Notes: generated from the sequence alone by a model not told the origin. DNA of 8,834 nt from Candidatus Treponema excrementipullorum (GCA_018883625.1 JAHLFV010000104.1:1-8834), one strand, 5' to 3'. Positions 1 through 6,884 are shown, numbered from the stretch's first letter. Numbers and translations: made by a program.

Positions 1-73
1 AGATTTTTCGGATTATACAATTACATTAGACGGTGTTCCTTTGACGGAAATTAAGACTGTTGTCAAACTTTGA
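1..73 (+). CDS. cas7: Cas7 (Csd2) type I-C backbone protein, C-terminal end only
   Basis: The window opens inside a reading frame whose last 23 codons end at TGA 71-73. The readable tail includes the residues DYTITLDGVPLTEI, which suits the C-terminus of type I-C Cas7/Csd2, the subunit that coats the crRNA in Cascade. The position, directly before cas4, is the canonical I-C order (cas3-cas5-cas8c-cas7-cas4-cas1-cas2). The stop overlaps the cas4 ATG by one base (TGATG), which suggests translational coupling. Assignment rests mostly on gene order, because only a short tail is visible. Confidence 0.72.
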   Translation, partial: DFSDYTITLDGVPLTEIKTVVKL

Positions 74-714
74 TGTACCCCGAATCCGATTATCTGCTGT
101 TGAGCGGGCTTCAGCATTTACGCTTTTGCCCGCGGCAGTGTGCTTTGATTCATATTGAGCAGCTTTGGAAGGAAAATTTCTTTACAGCTTCAGGGAGGGT
201 TTTACATGAGAAAGTCCACGGAGGAGCGGGCGAATCGCGAAATCATATTCGTACGGAACGGGGGTTAAAAATTTTTTCCCGAAAATTGGGGCTGATCGGA
301 CAAACCGATGCGGTTGAGTTTTATCGGGATGGCAGAATCATTCCCGTAGAATATAAACACGGAGAACCGAAACCGGACACAAGTGATGAAGTTCAGCTGT
401 GTGCGCAGGCAATATGTCTTGAGGAAATGCTGGGGAGTTCTGTCAGCGAGGGGGCTTTATTTTATTTTAAAATTCGTCGTAGGATTTCTGTGCCGATAAC
501 GGCGGAATTAAGAAAAGAAACGGAAGAGTTGGCGTTGCGATTTCATCATTTGGTGGAAGATGGACTGACTCCCAAAGCTGAATACCATAAGAAATGTGAA
601 AGCTGTTCTTTTATAGATGAGTGTTTCCCCGAATCAACCGGACGCAATAAATCTGTAAATATTTATTTAAAACGAAGATTGAATGAAGAAGAGGAAATAT
701 CGCCTGCTTTATAG
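73..714 (+). CDS. cas4: Cas4, RecB-like Fe-S exonuclease of CRISPR adaptation
   Basis: This is a 213-residue Cas4 if it starts at ATG 73; TTG 70 immediately before it would add one residue. Cas4 works with Cas1-Cas2 to trim prespacers and select those with the correct PAM. Counting from TTG 70, the sequence shows Cys20 (in FCPRQC) and a C-terminal trio Cys176, Cys179 and Cys185, the four ligands expected for a [4Fe-4S] cluster. The RecB-type nuclease core is intact: His46, Asp80 (GQTD), Glu94 and Lys96 (VEYK), then Gln109 (EVQL). Length is normal for the family. No good Shine-Dalgarno site precedes it and its start overlaps the cas7 stop, so it is probably coupled to cas7 translation. A 44-nt gap separates it from cas1. 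Its G+C (about 42-50% in samples counted by hand) is higher than that of the second half of cas1. Confidence 0.95.
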   Translation: MYPESDYLLLSGLQHLRFCPRQCALIHIEQLWKENFFTASGRVLHEKVHGGAGESRNHIRTERGLKIFSRKLGLIGQTDAVEFYRDGRIIPVEYKHGEPKPDTSDEVQLCAQAICLEEMLGSSVSEGALFYFKIRRRISVPITAELRKETEELALRFHHLVEDGLTPKAEYHKKCESCSFIDECFPESTGRNKSVNIYLKRRLNEEEEISPAL

Positions 715-749
715 AATTTATCCCTATATTTTTGAATCTAATTGGTATT

Positions 750-754
750 GGAGA
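750..754 (+). promoter_or_regulatory. Ribosome binding site fixing the cas1 start
   Basis: GGAGA lies 4 nt before ATG 759 and decides for this start over the upstream in-frame TTG at 732, which has no comparable site. Confidence 0.8.
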
Positions 755-758
755 AATT

Positions 759-1790
759 ATGCAACGGTTTCTGAATACATTATATGTGACAACTCAAAAA
801 AGTTACTTACACAAAAAGGGAGAGGCTGTTGAAATTATTGTCGGCGATGAAATCAAGGCAAGAATTCCACTTATAACCCTTGACAGTATTGTCTGCTTCG
901 GTAATATTTCCGTCAGCCCGTTTTTATTGGGAGCCTGTCCTGAGAAAAATATAACTATCAGTATGCTTTCTGAAACAGGAAAATTTCTTGCCAGAGTGCA
1001 GGGCCCTGTTGCCGGGAATGTCCTTTTGAGAAAAGCCCAGTATCGACTTTCAGATGATAAAAAACAATCTGCTAAAGTAGCTAAATACTTTGTCATAGGA
1101 AAAATAGCTAATCAGAAAACTGTATTACAAAGGGCAATTAGAGATCATGGTGAAAAAATTGATCATGATAAAGTTAAAAATGCAATAAAAAAACTAAGTA
1201 ATAATATTATAAAAATTGATAACGAAAATGATTTGGAAAAAATCAGAGGGATAGAAGGTGATTCTGCTGAAACATATTTTTCCGTTTTTGATGAGATGAT
1301 TGTTTCTCAAAAAGATGCTTTTCAGTTCCTAGGAAGAAATCGTCGTCCACCTCTTGATAATATAAATGCTATGCTCTCCTATACCTATACACTGCTCTAT
1401 CATGACATGATTAGCGCTTTGGAATGTACTGGTTTAGATCCAGCTGTAGGATTTATGCATCGTGACCGTCCCGGTCGATTGAGTCTTGCTTTAGATCTCA
1501 TGGAAGAGTTTAGAGCTTTTTTTGCTGACAGGTTAGTTTTATCATTGATTAACCGAAATGAAATTTCCCCTGTACAATTTGAAACATCTGCAAGTACTGC
1601 TGTTATTATGAACGATGATGCACGTAAGACACTTATAACTGCTTACCAAAAAAAGAAAGAAGTTGTAGTTACTCATCCCTATGTAGAAAAAAAAATGCAT
1701 TTAGCAATATTATTCCATACCCAGGCAAAACTTTTGGCTCGTTTTATAAGAGGCGACATTGATGGTTATCCAGTTTATATTTATAAGTAG
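759..1790 (+). CDS. cas1: Cas1, CRISPR integrase (type I-C)
   Basis: Cas1 is the metal-dependent integrase that, with Cas2, inserts prespacers at the leader end of the array. I chose ATG 759 because GGAGA 750-754 lies just upstream and the product then begins MQRFLNTLYVTT, the usual I-C Cas1 N-terminus. A TTG at 732 would add nine residues without support. The product is 343 aa, normal for type I-C. In this numbering the catalytic residues are visible: Glu166 (RGIEGDSAE), His234 (GFMHRDRPGR) and Asp246/Glu249 (LALDLMEEFR). The β-rich N-terminal domain and α-helical C-terminal domain are both present. It lies 12 nt before cas2. G+C falls sharply inside the gene after about position 1050 (see findings), but the frame and catalytic motifs are intact, so it should be functional. 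Confidence 0.96.
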   Translation: MQRFLNTLYVTTQKSYLHKKGEAVEIIVGDEIKARIPLITLDSIVCFGNISVSPFLLGACPEKNITISMLSETGKFLARVQGPVAGNVLLRKAQYRLSDDKKQSAKVAKYFVIGKIANQKTVLQRAIRDHGEKIDHDKVKNAIKKLSNNIIKIDNENDLEKIRGIEGDSAETYFSVFDEMIVSQKDAFQFLGRNRRPPLDNINAMLSYTYTLLYHDMISALECTGLDPAVGFMHRDRPGRLSLALDLMEEFRAFFADRLVLSLINRNEISPVQFETSASTAVIMNDDARKTLITAYQKKKEVVVTHPYVEKKMHLAILFHTQAKLLARFIRGDIDGYPVYIYK

Positions 1791-1802
1791 GGGAAGATAA
1801 AA

Positions 1803-2090
1803 ATGATGATGCTTGTCAGCTATGATGTTGCAAAAGATGAAAAAGGAGAAAAAAGACTCCGCCGTGTTGCAAAAATCTTAGAAAATTATGGACAAAGAGT
1901 ACAATACTCAGTTTTTGAGTGTCTTGTAGATCCAGGACAATGGGTAGAGCTAAAAAAGAAATTGTTAAATGAAATCAACCAAGAATTTGATAGTCTACGT
2001 TTTTATTCTCTTGGAGCTAACTGGGAGAGAAAAATAGAACATATTGGTCAAAAGAAACCATTAAATCCTCAAGGAATTCTAATTTTATAA
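1803..2090 (+). CDS. cas2: Cas2, CRISPR adaptation protein (type I-C)
   Basis: Cas2 forms the central dimer that bridges two Cas1 dimers in the integrase complex. The 95-aa product has the ferredoxin-like fold signature LVSYDV, with the conserved Asp8 at the end of strand 1. It also has the I-C-typical segments NYGQRVQYSVFECLVD and SLRFYSLG, and an ERKIEHIG tail. The start is one of three consecutive ATGs (1803, 1806, 1809). The first lies 6 nt after GGGGAAG 1790-1796, which overlaps the cas1 stop. I keep the first; the second or third would cost one or two residues. It is co-transcribed with cas1 and is followed directly by the CRISPR leader. Confidence 0.96.
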   Translation: MMMLVSYDVAKDEKGEKRLRRVAKILENYGQRVQYSVFECLVDPGQWVELKKKLLNEINQEFDSLRFYSLGANWERKIEHIGQKKPLNPQGILIL

Positions 2091-2243
2091 GAAAAAAACA
2101 TCGCGAACATATAGTAAACATCATTTCATTTAGCTGAAATAGTTCATAAAATTCCATTGTTCTGATATAATTAGAGCGGGGCTAGAAGGTTCGCGCAAAA
2201 GTAAGTATAACTATTTTGTATTTAATAAATTAAGTATTATACT
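2091..2243 (+). promoter_or_regulatory. CRISPR leader
   Basis: This 153-bp A+T-rich stretch lies between the cas2 stop and the first repeat. It must be the leader because the opposite array end carries the degenerate repeat. It contains an extended -10 promoter (2143-2171), the 7-bp inverted pair CGCGAAC 2102-2108 / GTTCGCG 2189-2195 flanking that promoter, and the 11-bp palindrome AGTATTATACT (2233-2243) touching repeat 1. No ORF is visible. Confidence 0.85.
2143..2171 (+). promoter_or_regulatory. Probable promoter of the pre-crRNA
   Basis: TTCATA (2143-2148), a 17-nt spacer and TATAAT (2166-2171) with an extended TG at 2163-2164 (TGATATAAT) form a good sigma-70/A type promoter pointing into the array. 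Transcription would begin near 2178, about 65 nt before repeat 1. Confidence 0.7.
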
Positions 2244-3614
2244 GTCGCACCTTCACGGGTGCGTGAATTGAAACCTCACAGAGCAAGAACGAAATAAATT
2301 AACAATGTCGCACCTTCACGGGTGCGTGAATTGAAACTCTCGCGATCCGCTGCGAAAACTCATAACTATCGTCGCACCTTCACGGGTGCGTGAATTGAAA
2401 CTTTCAGGACTGTAGCATTTTCAAAATCCATAGTGTCGCACCTTCACGGGTGCGTGAATTGAAACCTGGGTTGCTAGGATATCTGCTGTTAGTAAAGGGT
2501 CGCACCTTCACGGGTGCGTGAATTGAAACCAGATTTTCCGTCGTGAAGATACAGCTGTTCAAGTCGCACCTTCACGGGTGCGTGAATTGAAACCATCGTC
2601 TTGACGACAGGATTGTTTTTTGCTGCGTCGCACCTTCACGGGTGCGTGAATTGAAACTTAACCGGCAAGCTGAATGTCGCAGGAATAGAACGTCGCACCT
2701 TCACGGGTGCGTGAATTGAAACTCATCTAGCGACATTGATAGTGCAGGAAAAAAAGTCGCACCTTCACGGGTGCGTGAATTGAAACAAGATAAAAAAATT
2801 CATTGCCTTTTTGGAAATCGTCGCACCTTCACGGGTGCGTGAATTGAAACTAGTATAAAAATAAGTTTTATAATCATCTACGAGTCGCACCTTCACGGGT
2901 GCGTGAATTGAAACACGCCACGCATAGGCAAATGATCATCATCATAGGGTCGCACCTTCACGGGTGCGTGAATTGAAACGTGGCTGGCTCCCCCGTTTTG
3001 GTGATATTCGTAGTCGCACCTTCACGGGTGCGTGAATTGAAACAGCTTAACATAATCGTAATAACTACCAGCATCAGGTCGCACCTTCACGGGTGCGTGA
3101 ATTGAAACTAATGGAGGTTATTATAGTAAAAGTAGATTAGTGTCGCACCTTCACGGGTGCGTGAATTGAAACTCTGTTATGAATCCGGCTTGCCTATCTG
3201 AAGATGTCGCACCTTCACGGGTGCGTGAATTGAATCAACTTGGCTCATTTGATTTTTTAACGCTTCTGGTCGCACCTTCACGGGTGCGTGAATTGAAACT
3301 AATCTGCTTAATCTTTTCTGCGGGAACTTTGTGTCGCACCTTCACGGGTGCGTGAATTGAAACATCAGAAACATCATCTTTAACTTCTCCTTCTTTGTCG
3401 CACCTTCACGGGTGCGTGAATTGAAACCATTTTGTCCAATTTACTTATCCATATTCATGGGTCGCACCTTCACGGGTGCGTGAATTGAAACTATCGCCTT
3501 GGTGTCAACCTCGGCCGGCTTAAGGTCGCACCTTCACGGGTGCGTGAATTGAAACCCGCGGTATGATGGCGATTTCCGTATTGATACGTCGCACCTTCAC
3601 GGGTGCGTGATTGA
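2244..3614 (+). CRISPR. Type I-C CRISPR array, 22 repeats and 21 spacers
   Basis: The 31-nt repeat starts GTCGCACC, continues TTCAC and GGGTGCG, and ends TGAATTGAAAC. CGCACC pairs with GGTGCG in a hairpin. The 11 nt after the stem match the 5' handle length produced by Cas5d in type I-C. Repeats start at 2244, 2307, 2371, 2435, 2499, 2563, 2627, 2692, 2756, 2820, 2884, 2949, 3013, 3078, 3142, 3206, 3269, 3333, 3397, 3461, 3525 and 3588. Spacers are 32-34 nt, mostly 33, and all differ by eye. Repeat 16 (3206-3236) has one change in its tail (GAATC for GAAAC). The last repeat (3588-3614) has lost one A and diverges after TTGA, which marks it as leader-distal. I saw no spacer matching DNA elsewhere in the window, by eye only. 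Confidence 0.98.
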
Positions 3615-3777
3615 GTATAGTTCCTATGTAAAATTTTGTTTATTGAAGATATCACACACTCTATCATAATAAGTCAACAGAAATAGCACCTAGAGAGAAC
3701 CACTTACAAAATATCTTGAACTTTCAATTTTCATTTACAATCAAAAACTCGGTTTTTCCCAGCCCACTCTCCCCCAA
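3615..3777. other. Leader-distal array flank, no gene seen
   Basis: This A+T-rich sequence follows the degenerate last repeat. I see no further repeat copy, no ORF with a credible RBS and no clear terminator hairpin. Together with the operator-like repeats that follow, the gene-free gap to the next gene is about 300 bp. Confidence 0.6.
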
Positions 3778-3860
3778 ACCTGCATTTTAGTGCAAAAACA
3801 GAGCTTTTTAACCTGCATTTTCGTGCAAAAACACACTGATACAAGTTGCATTTTCGTGCA
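3778..3860 (+). repeat. Three tandem TGCA-N6-TGCA elements, 33-bp period
   Basis: The 14-mer TGCATTTT(A/C)GTGCA occurs at 3781-3794, 3814-3827 and 3847-3860, exactly 33 bp apart each time. Copies 1 and 2 are also identical in their flanks: 23-bp units 3778-3800 and 3811-3833 differ only at 3789. Copy 3 shares only the core. Each core is bounded by two self-complementary TGCA tetramers. The third copy overlaps the putative -35 of the downstream ATPase gene. They look like operator sites on one helical face. The binding protein is unknown. Confidence 0.8.
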
Positions 3861-3874
3861 TCGGAAAGTATAAT
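3846..3874 (+). promoter_or_regulatory. Probable promoter of the DUF4143 ATPase gene
   Basis: TTGCAT (3846-3851), a 17-nt spacer and TATAAT (3869-3874) precede the ATPase gene. The -35 is weak (TTG only) and lies inside the third TGCA element, so protein binding there could block transcription. A second TATAAT at 3887-3892 is an alternative -10 without a clear -35. Confidence 0.5.
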
Positions 3875-3920
3875 TAAATTGCAAGCTATAATATAGTTTA
3901 TTCATAAAGGAAGTACTGTA

Positions 3921-5261
3921 ATGCTAAAAAGAAAAATCTATGACCAGCTTGTTGCCTGGAAACAAAGCAGTCACGGTACAACAGCCATCATGATAGATGG
4001 AGCTCGTCGTGTGGGAAAAAGTTATATTGCGGAAAAATTTGCACAGGCAGAATACAAAAGTTATATTTTGGTCGATTTTGGACAAGCTCCTACAGATGTA
4101 CTTGATTTATTTGTTAATGATAGTGCCAATCTTGATCTTTTCTTTGCAAAGTTAGCGGCTTTTTATGCAACACCTCTTTACAAACGAGAATCAGTGATTA
4201 TCTTTGATGAAGTTCAGCAGTACCCAAGAGCACGTCAACTTATTAAATATTTTGTAGCGGATGGCAGATTTGATTACATTGAAACAGGCTCTTTGATTCG
4301 GTTAAAGAAGAATGTACAGGATATTATTATTCCTTCGGAAGAAGATCACATAGAGATGTTTCCGTTAGATTTTGAAGAATTCCTCTGGGCCATGGACGAT
4401 GAAGTGACATATCCGTTGATTCGTCAATGTTTTGAAATAAAGCAACCACTGGGGGCAGCGCTTCATCGAAAGATCATGAACGATTTTCGACAGTACATAC
4501 TTGTAGGTGGTATGCCGCAATCTGTTCTTGCTTACTTAGACGGCAAAGATTTTCAGGCATCCGATATTGCTAAACGCAGAATTCTAAAACTCTACCGTGA
4601 AGATGTAGCCAAATTTGCAGAAGGGTATGAAGACAAAGTATTTGCCGTTTTTGATGGCATACCGGGACAGCTTTCAAAAAAAGAGAAAAAATATAAACTT
4701 TCATCCTTGGGCAAACAGGCACGTTTTCGTACTTTTGAAGATTCCTTTATATGGCTCCATGAAGCAATGGTGGTAAATGCTTGCTTTAATGCAACAGATC
4801 CCCACGTCGGGCTAGCATTAAGTGCAGACAACGCCACTCAAAAATGTTACATGGCGGACACCGGTCTTTTGGTAACTCATACCTTTCAAGACAAAAACTA
4901 CACAGACAATGAACTGTATCGTGCCATTCTTTTTGATAAACTGAACATCAACCAAGGCATGCTGACAGAAAACATTGTTGCCCAAATGCTCCGACATCGT
5001 CGTCCACGTCTATATTTCTATTCCCGTTCCGATAGTCGGAATCGGACAAATCATATTGAAATTGATTTTCTGATTACTCAAGGGAAAAAAATAGCTCCAA
5101 TAGAAGTAAAATCAGGCAACTATCGTACCCATGTCTCTTTGGATAAATTCCGCAAAAAGTTCTCATCCGTTCTTGGTAACTCCTATATTCTGTATACCAA
5201 AGATGTCATGGTCAAAGACGGAATAATCCATCTACCATTGTACATGGCAGAACTGTTATGA
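3921..5261 (+). CDS. AAA ATPase with DUF4143 (PD-(D/E)XK-like) C-terminus
   Basis: The 446-aa protein belongs to the widespread family of AAA_14/DUF4143 ATPases. The N-terminal P-loop domain has Walker A at 27-34 (GARRVGKS) and Walker B at about 93-97 (IIFDE), followed by a sensor-type segment ETGSLI (121-126). The C-terminal DUF4143 region carries Glu350 (LTENIV), Glu380-Ile-Asp382 and Glu395-Val-Lys397 (IEVKSG). This is the acidic/EXK pattern of PD-(D/E)XK nucleases, so ATP-driven DNA cleavage is possible but unproven. No signal peptide or membrane segment is seen. The start ATG follows AAAGGAAG 3906-3913 at 7 nt. Three 33-bp-spaced operator-like repeats precede it. It lies alone between the CRISPR array and a convergent pseudogene whose end is 20 bp away. 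Its biological role, including any role in defence, is not established. Confidence 0.9.
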   Translation: MLKRKIYDQLVAWKQSSHGTTAIMIDGARRVGKSYIAEKFAQAEYKSYILVDFGQAPTDVLDLFVNDSANLDLFFAKLAAFYATPLYKRESVIIFDEVQQYPRARQLIKYFVADGRFDYIETGSLIRLKKNVQDIIIPSEEDHIEMFPLDFEEFLWAMDDEVTYPLIRQCFEIKQPLGAALHRKIMNDFRQYILVGGMPQSVLAYLDGKDFQASDIAKRRILKLYREDVAKFAEGYEDKVFAVFDGIPGQLSKKEKKYKLSSLGKQARFRTFEDSFIWLHEAMVVNACFNATDPHVGLALSADNATQKCYMADTGLLVTHTFQDKNYTDNELYRAILFDKLNINQGMLTENIVAQMLRHRRPRLYFYSRSDSRNRTNHIEIDFLITQGKKIAPIEVKSGNYRTHVSLDKFRKKFSSVLGNSYILYTKDVMVKDGIIHLPLYMAELL

Positions 5262-5281
5262 GCCCCTTCCGACTTTTACTC

Positions 5282-5932
5282 TTAATTCAGGCTTTTGATA
5301 ACTCGGTTCAAAAAAGAAAAAGTTATGTTTCCCAGTGCCTTTTTAACCGGATTGATTTTGCAGGGATAAAAATAACAGCTCTTATTCCATCCTTTTTACT
5401 CCCAGTACTCTGCGTCCAGACCTCCAAGTTTGCAAGACAGCACTTTTTGAACGCTAAAGTCCATAATGCACTTTAAAGAAGGTCGATGAAAACGCTTTCC
5501 TTTTTTAAGAGTATCAATAAAGGGTTTACATTCCTTTTTAAGAACAGGATTTCCTATGCTTCTGATGGATCTGCCGATTCTTCCTGTAGGCATCAGTCCC
5601 CACTGAATGCCTACATCTTCCAAATACTCCAAAGTGTATCCTAAACCGGAACCCTTTGTTGTAGAAACTACAAGCAGCGGTTTACCTGCCAATACGGGAC
5701 GGTGGTACCAGGAACAAGTTCTGTCTACAAAGGTTTTCAGCATACCGGACACGGACCGTAAATACACCGGCGATGAAAGAATAATGCCGTCGTATTCCAA
5801 GAATTTATTCATTAAAGCCGGAACATCGTCTTGCAGAGAACACGTTCCCTTCAGAATACACAATTCGCAGCCAACGCAGGGTTTTATGGTGTAATCGTAC
5901 AGGTTAATAATGTCATAGAAAGAATCATTGCC
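5282..5932 (-). pseudogene. Flavodoxin-family FMN oxidoreductase, 5'-truncated and with internal stop
   Basis: On the minus strand the reading frame runs from about 5932 down to a TAA at 5282-5284. It shows KPCVGCELC and the following GTCSLQDD, the cysteine motif found in a group of flavodoxin-like NAD(P)H/FMN oxidoreductases. It then shows SSPVYLRSVSG and LKTFVDR, the FMN-binding loop of that fold. Two lesions are visible. First, the N-terminal strand and GSPR-type phosphate loop are absent: the frame upstream has no ATG or GTG before a TGA and is not recognisable. Second, an in-frame TAA at 5396-5398 splits the C-terminus. The same frame continues past it for 37 codons beginning KGWNKSCYFYPCKINPVKKAL, which reads as the family's natural tail. 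Codon TAA probably replaced GAA after EYWE. It converges with the ATPase gene. A short product from TTG 5863 could be made but would lack the cofactor loop. Confidence 0.82.
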
Positions 5933-5972
5933 ACTACCCCATACAGTTTTGTCAGTTCCGTACCTGTAAACG
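5933..5972. other. Probable deletion junction between two truncated genes
   Basis: These 40 bases separate recognisable flavodoxin coding on the minus strand from recognisable permease coding on the plus strand. Neither gene has a normal start or RBS here. An in-frame TAA (5967-5969) sits 3 nt before the first permease codon. Confidence 0.5.
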
Positions 5973-6758
5973 TTGTTTCTTTTTCAGTTACAATATTTTG
6001 TAAAAACCATAGTTGTGTGGTCTGCCGTGTTGTTCGGTATTATGTCTATGTACATGGCATTTTTTTCTACCATGCAGGAAATGGCTCAGGTAAAATTTGA
6101 AATGTTGCCTAAAGAATACCTGCAACTGATGGGTGTGGAAGATATTTCTCAAATGGGTAATTATGTTACTTTTTTTGGCATGATATTCAATATTTTGATT
6201 ATCATCATGTCTATTTATGCAGTGACTTTCAGTATGAATTTGATTCTGAAAGAAGAAAAAAACAAAACCATTGAATATCTGTACGCTTTATCGGTTACCA
6301 GAAAAGAAATTTACTTTTCAAAAGTACTGGTGGCTCTGTGTGCCGTTTTTTTTGTTGTGCTATCCGTCGGAATTGCAGGAATTATTTTTGGTTTTGCTTC
6401 CGGCAGTGATACCTTTTCTATGGTGGATATGTCTGCCGTAATAAAAATTACGGGAACTGTTCCCTTCTTTTTTGCAGCTTTAGGTTTGTTTTTATCATCC
6501 CTGTCATCAAAATACGTCAGTTCCGGCTTGGGAGCAGGTATTGTTATGCTCACCTACATGTTGGGATACTTGGGAAAATTACTGGAAGGTAAAGCCGACT
6601 TTTTAAAATATTTCAGTCCCTTTGAATTGCTGTCCCCCACCAATGCCCTTGCCTTATCAGGGGAAACTTACGGAGCTTTTGGGGTGATAGCTGCCTTAAC
6701 GGTGATACTGTTGATTTTTGCTTCTATTGCATACAAAAAACGGGATTTTAGTCTGTAA
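5973..6758 (+). CDS. ABC-2 type transporter permease, possibly missing its native start
   Basis: This is a 261-residue integral membrane protein of the ABC-2 permease type, which pairs with a separate ATPase to export a drug, lipid or other substrate; the substrate is unknown. Six hydrophobic segments are visible at roughly residues 12-32, 66-92, 115-140, 158-177, 184-202 and 234-254. Between the second and third lies EEKNKTIEYLYALSVTRKEI, the cytoplasmic coupling segment typical of this family. The C-terminus YKKRDFSL is also family-like. The first possible codon is TTG 5973, with no Shine-Dalgarno site and a stop codon 3 nt upstream. The next ATGs would delete part of TM1. No ABC ATPase gene is present on either side. 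I infer that a deletion removed the ATPase and the start region, so the gene may be translated poorly or not at all, although its body is intact. Confidence 0.8.
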   Translation: MFLFQLQYFVKTIVVWSAVLFGIMSMYMAFFSTMQEMAQVKFEMLPKEYLQLMGVEDISQMGNYVTFFGMIFNILIIIMSIYAVTFSMNLILKEEKNKTIEYLYALSVTRKEIYFSKVLVALCAVFFVVLSVGIAGIIFGFASGSDTFSMVDMSAVIKITGTVPFFFAALGLFLSSLSSKYVSSGLGAGIVMLTYMLGYLGKLLEGKADFLKYFSPFELLSPTNALALSGETYGAFGVIAALTVILLIFASIAYKKRDFSL

Positions 6759-6783
6759 AGAAGATTTAAACTGAAAAAACAGG

Positions 6784-6789
6784 TATAAT
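6784..6789 (+). promoter_or_regulatory. Possible -10 box of the aminopeptidase gene
   Basis: TATAAT lies in the 126-bp gap between the permease and the aminopeptidase gene, about 95 nt before the start codon. No convincing -35 is found at the right spacing, so the call is weak. Nothing else is recognised in the gap. Confidence 0.35.
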
Positions 6790-6872
6790 CCTTGTGAGTA
6801 TGTTACCCATACCGGTTCAAACGCTGTGTTAAACAGTATTTTTTGTACTGATTATGACAACGTGTGGACTAT

Positions 6873-6879
6873 AAAGGAG
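6873..6879 (+). promoter_or_regulatory. Ribosome binding site fixing the aminopeptidase start
   Basis: AAAGGAG lies 5 nt before ATG 6885. It excludes the in-frame GTG at 6864, which would place this motif inside the coding region. Confidence 0.85.
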
Positions 6880-6884
6880 TTTAT

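Noticed and set aside
803..1096. Minus-strand open frame inside cas1.
   Set aside because: It is a shadow of the cas1 coding strand with no RBS or family similarity.
5330..5395. Possible minus-strand terminator near GGATAA...TTATTCC.
   Set aside because: The stem is short and bulged, and the sequence lies inside the downstream part of the flavodoxin frame.
5258..5476. A 72-codon plus-strand frame overlapping the end of the ATPase gene.
   Set aside because: It is antisense to the C-terminus of the flavodoxin pseudogene, lacks an RBS and has no recognisable features.
5831..6100. Plus-strand open frames across the flavodoxin region and junction.
   Set aside because: They are antisense to the recognisable flavodoxin coding sequence or out of frame with the permease, have no RBS and show no family motif.
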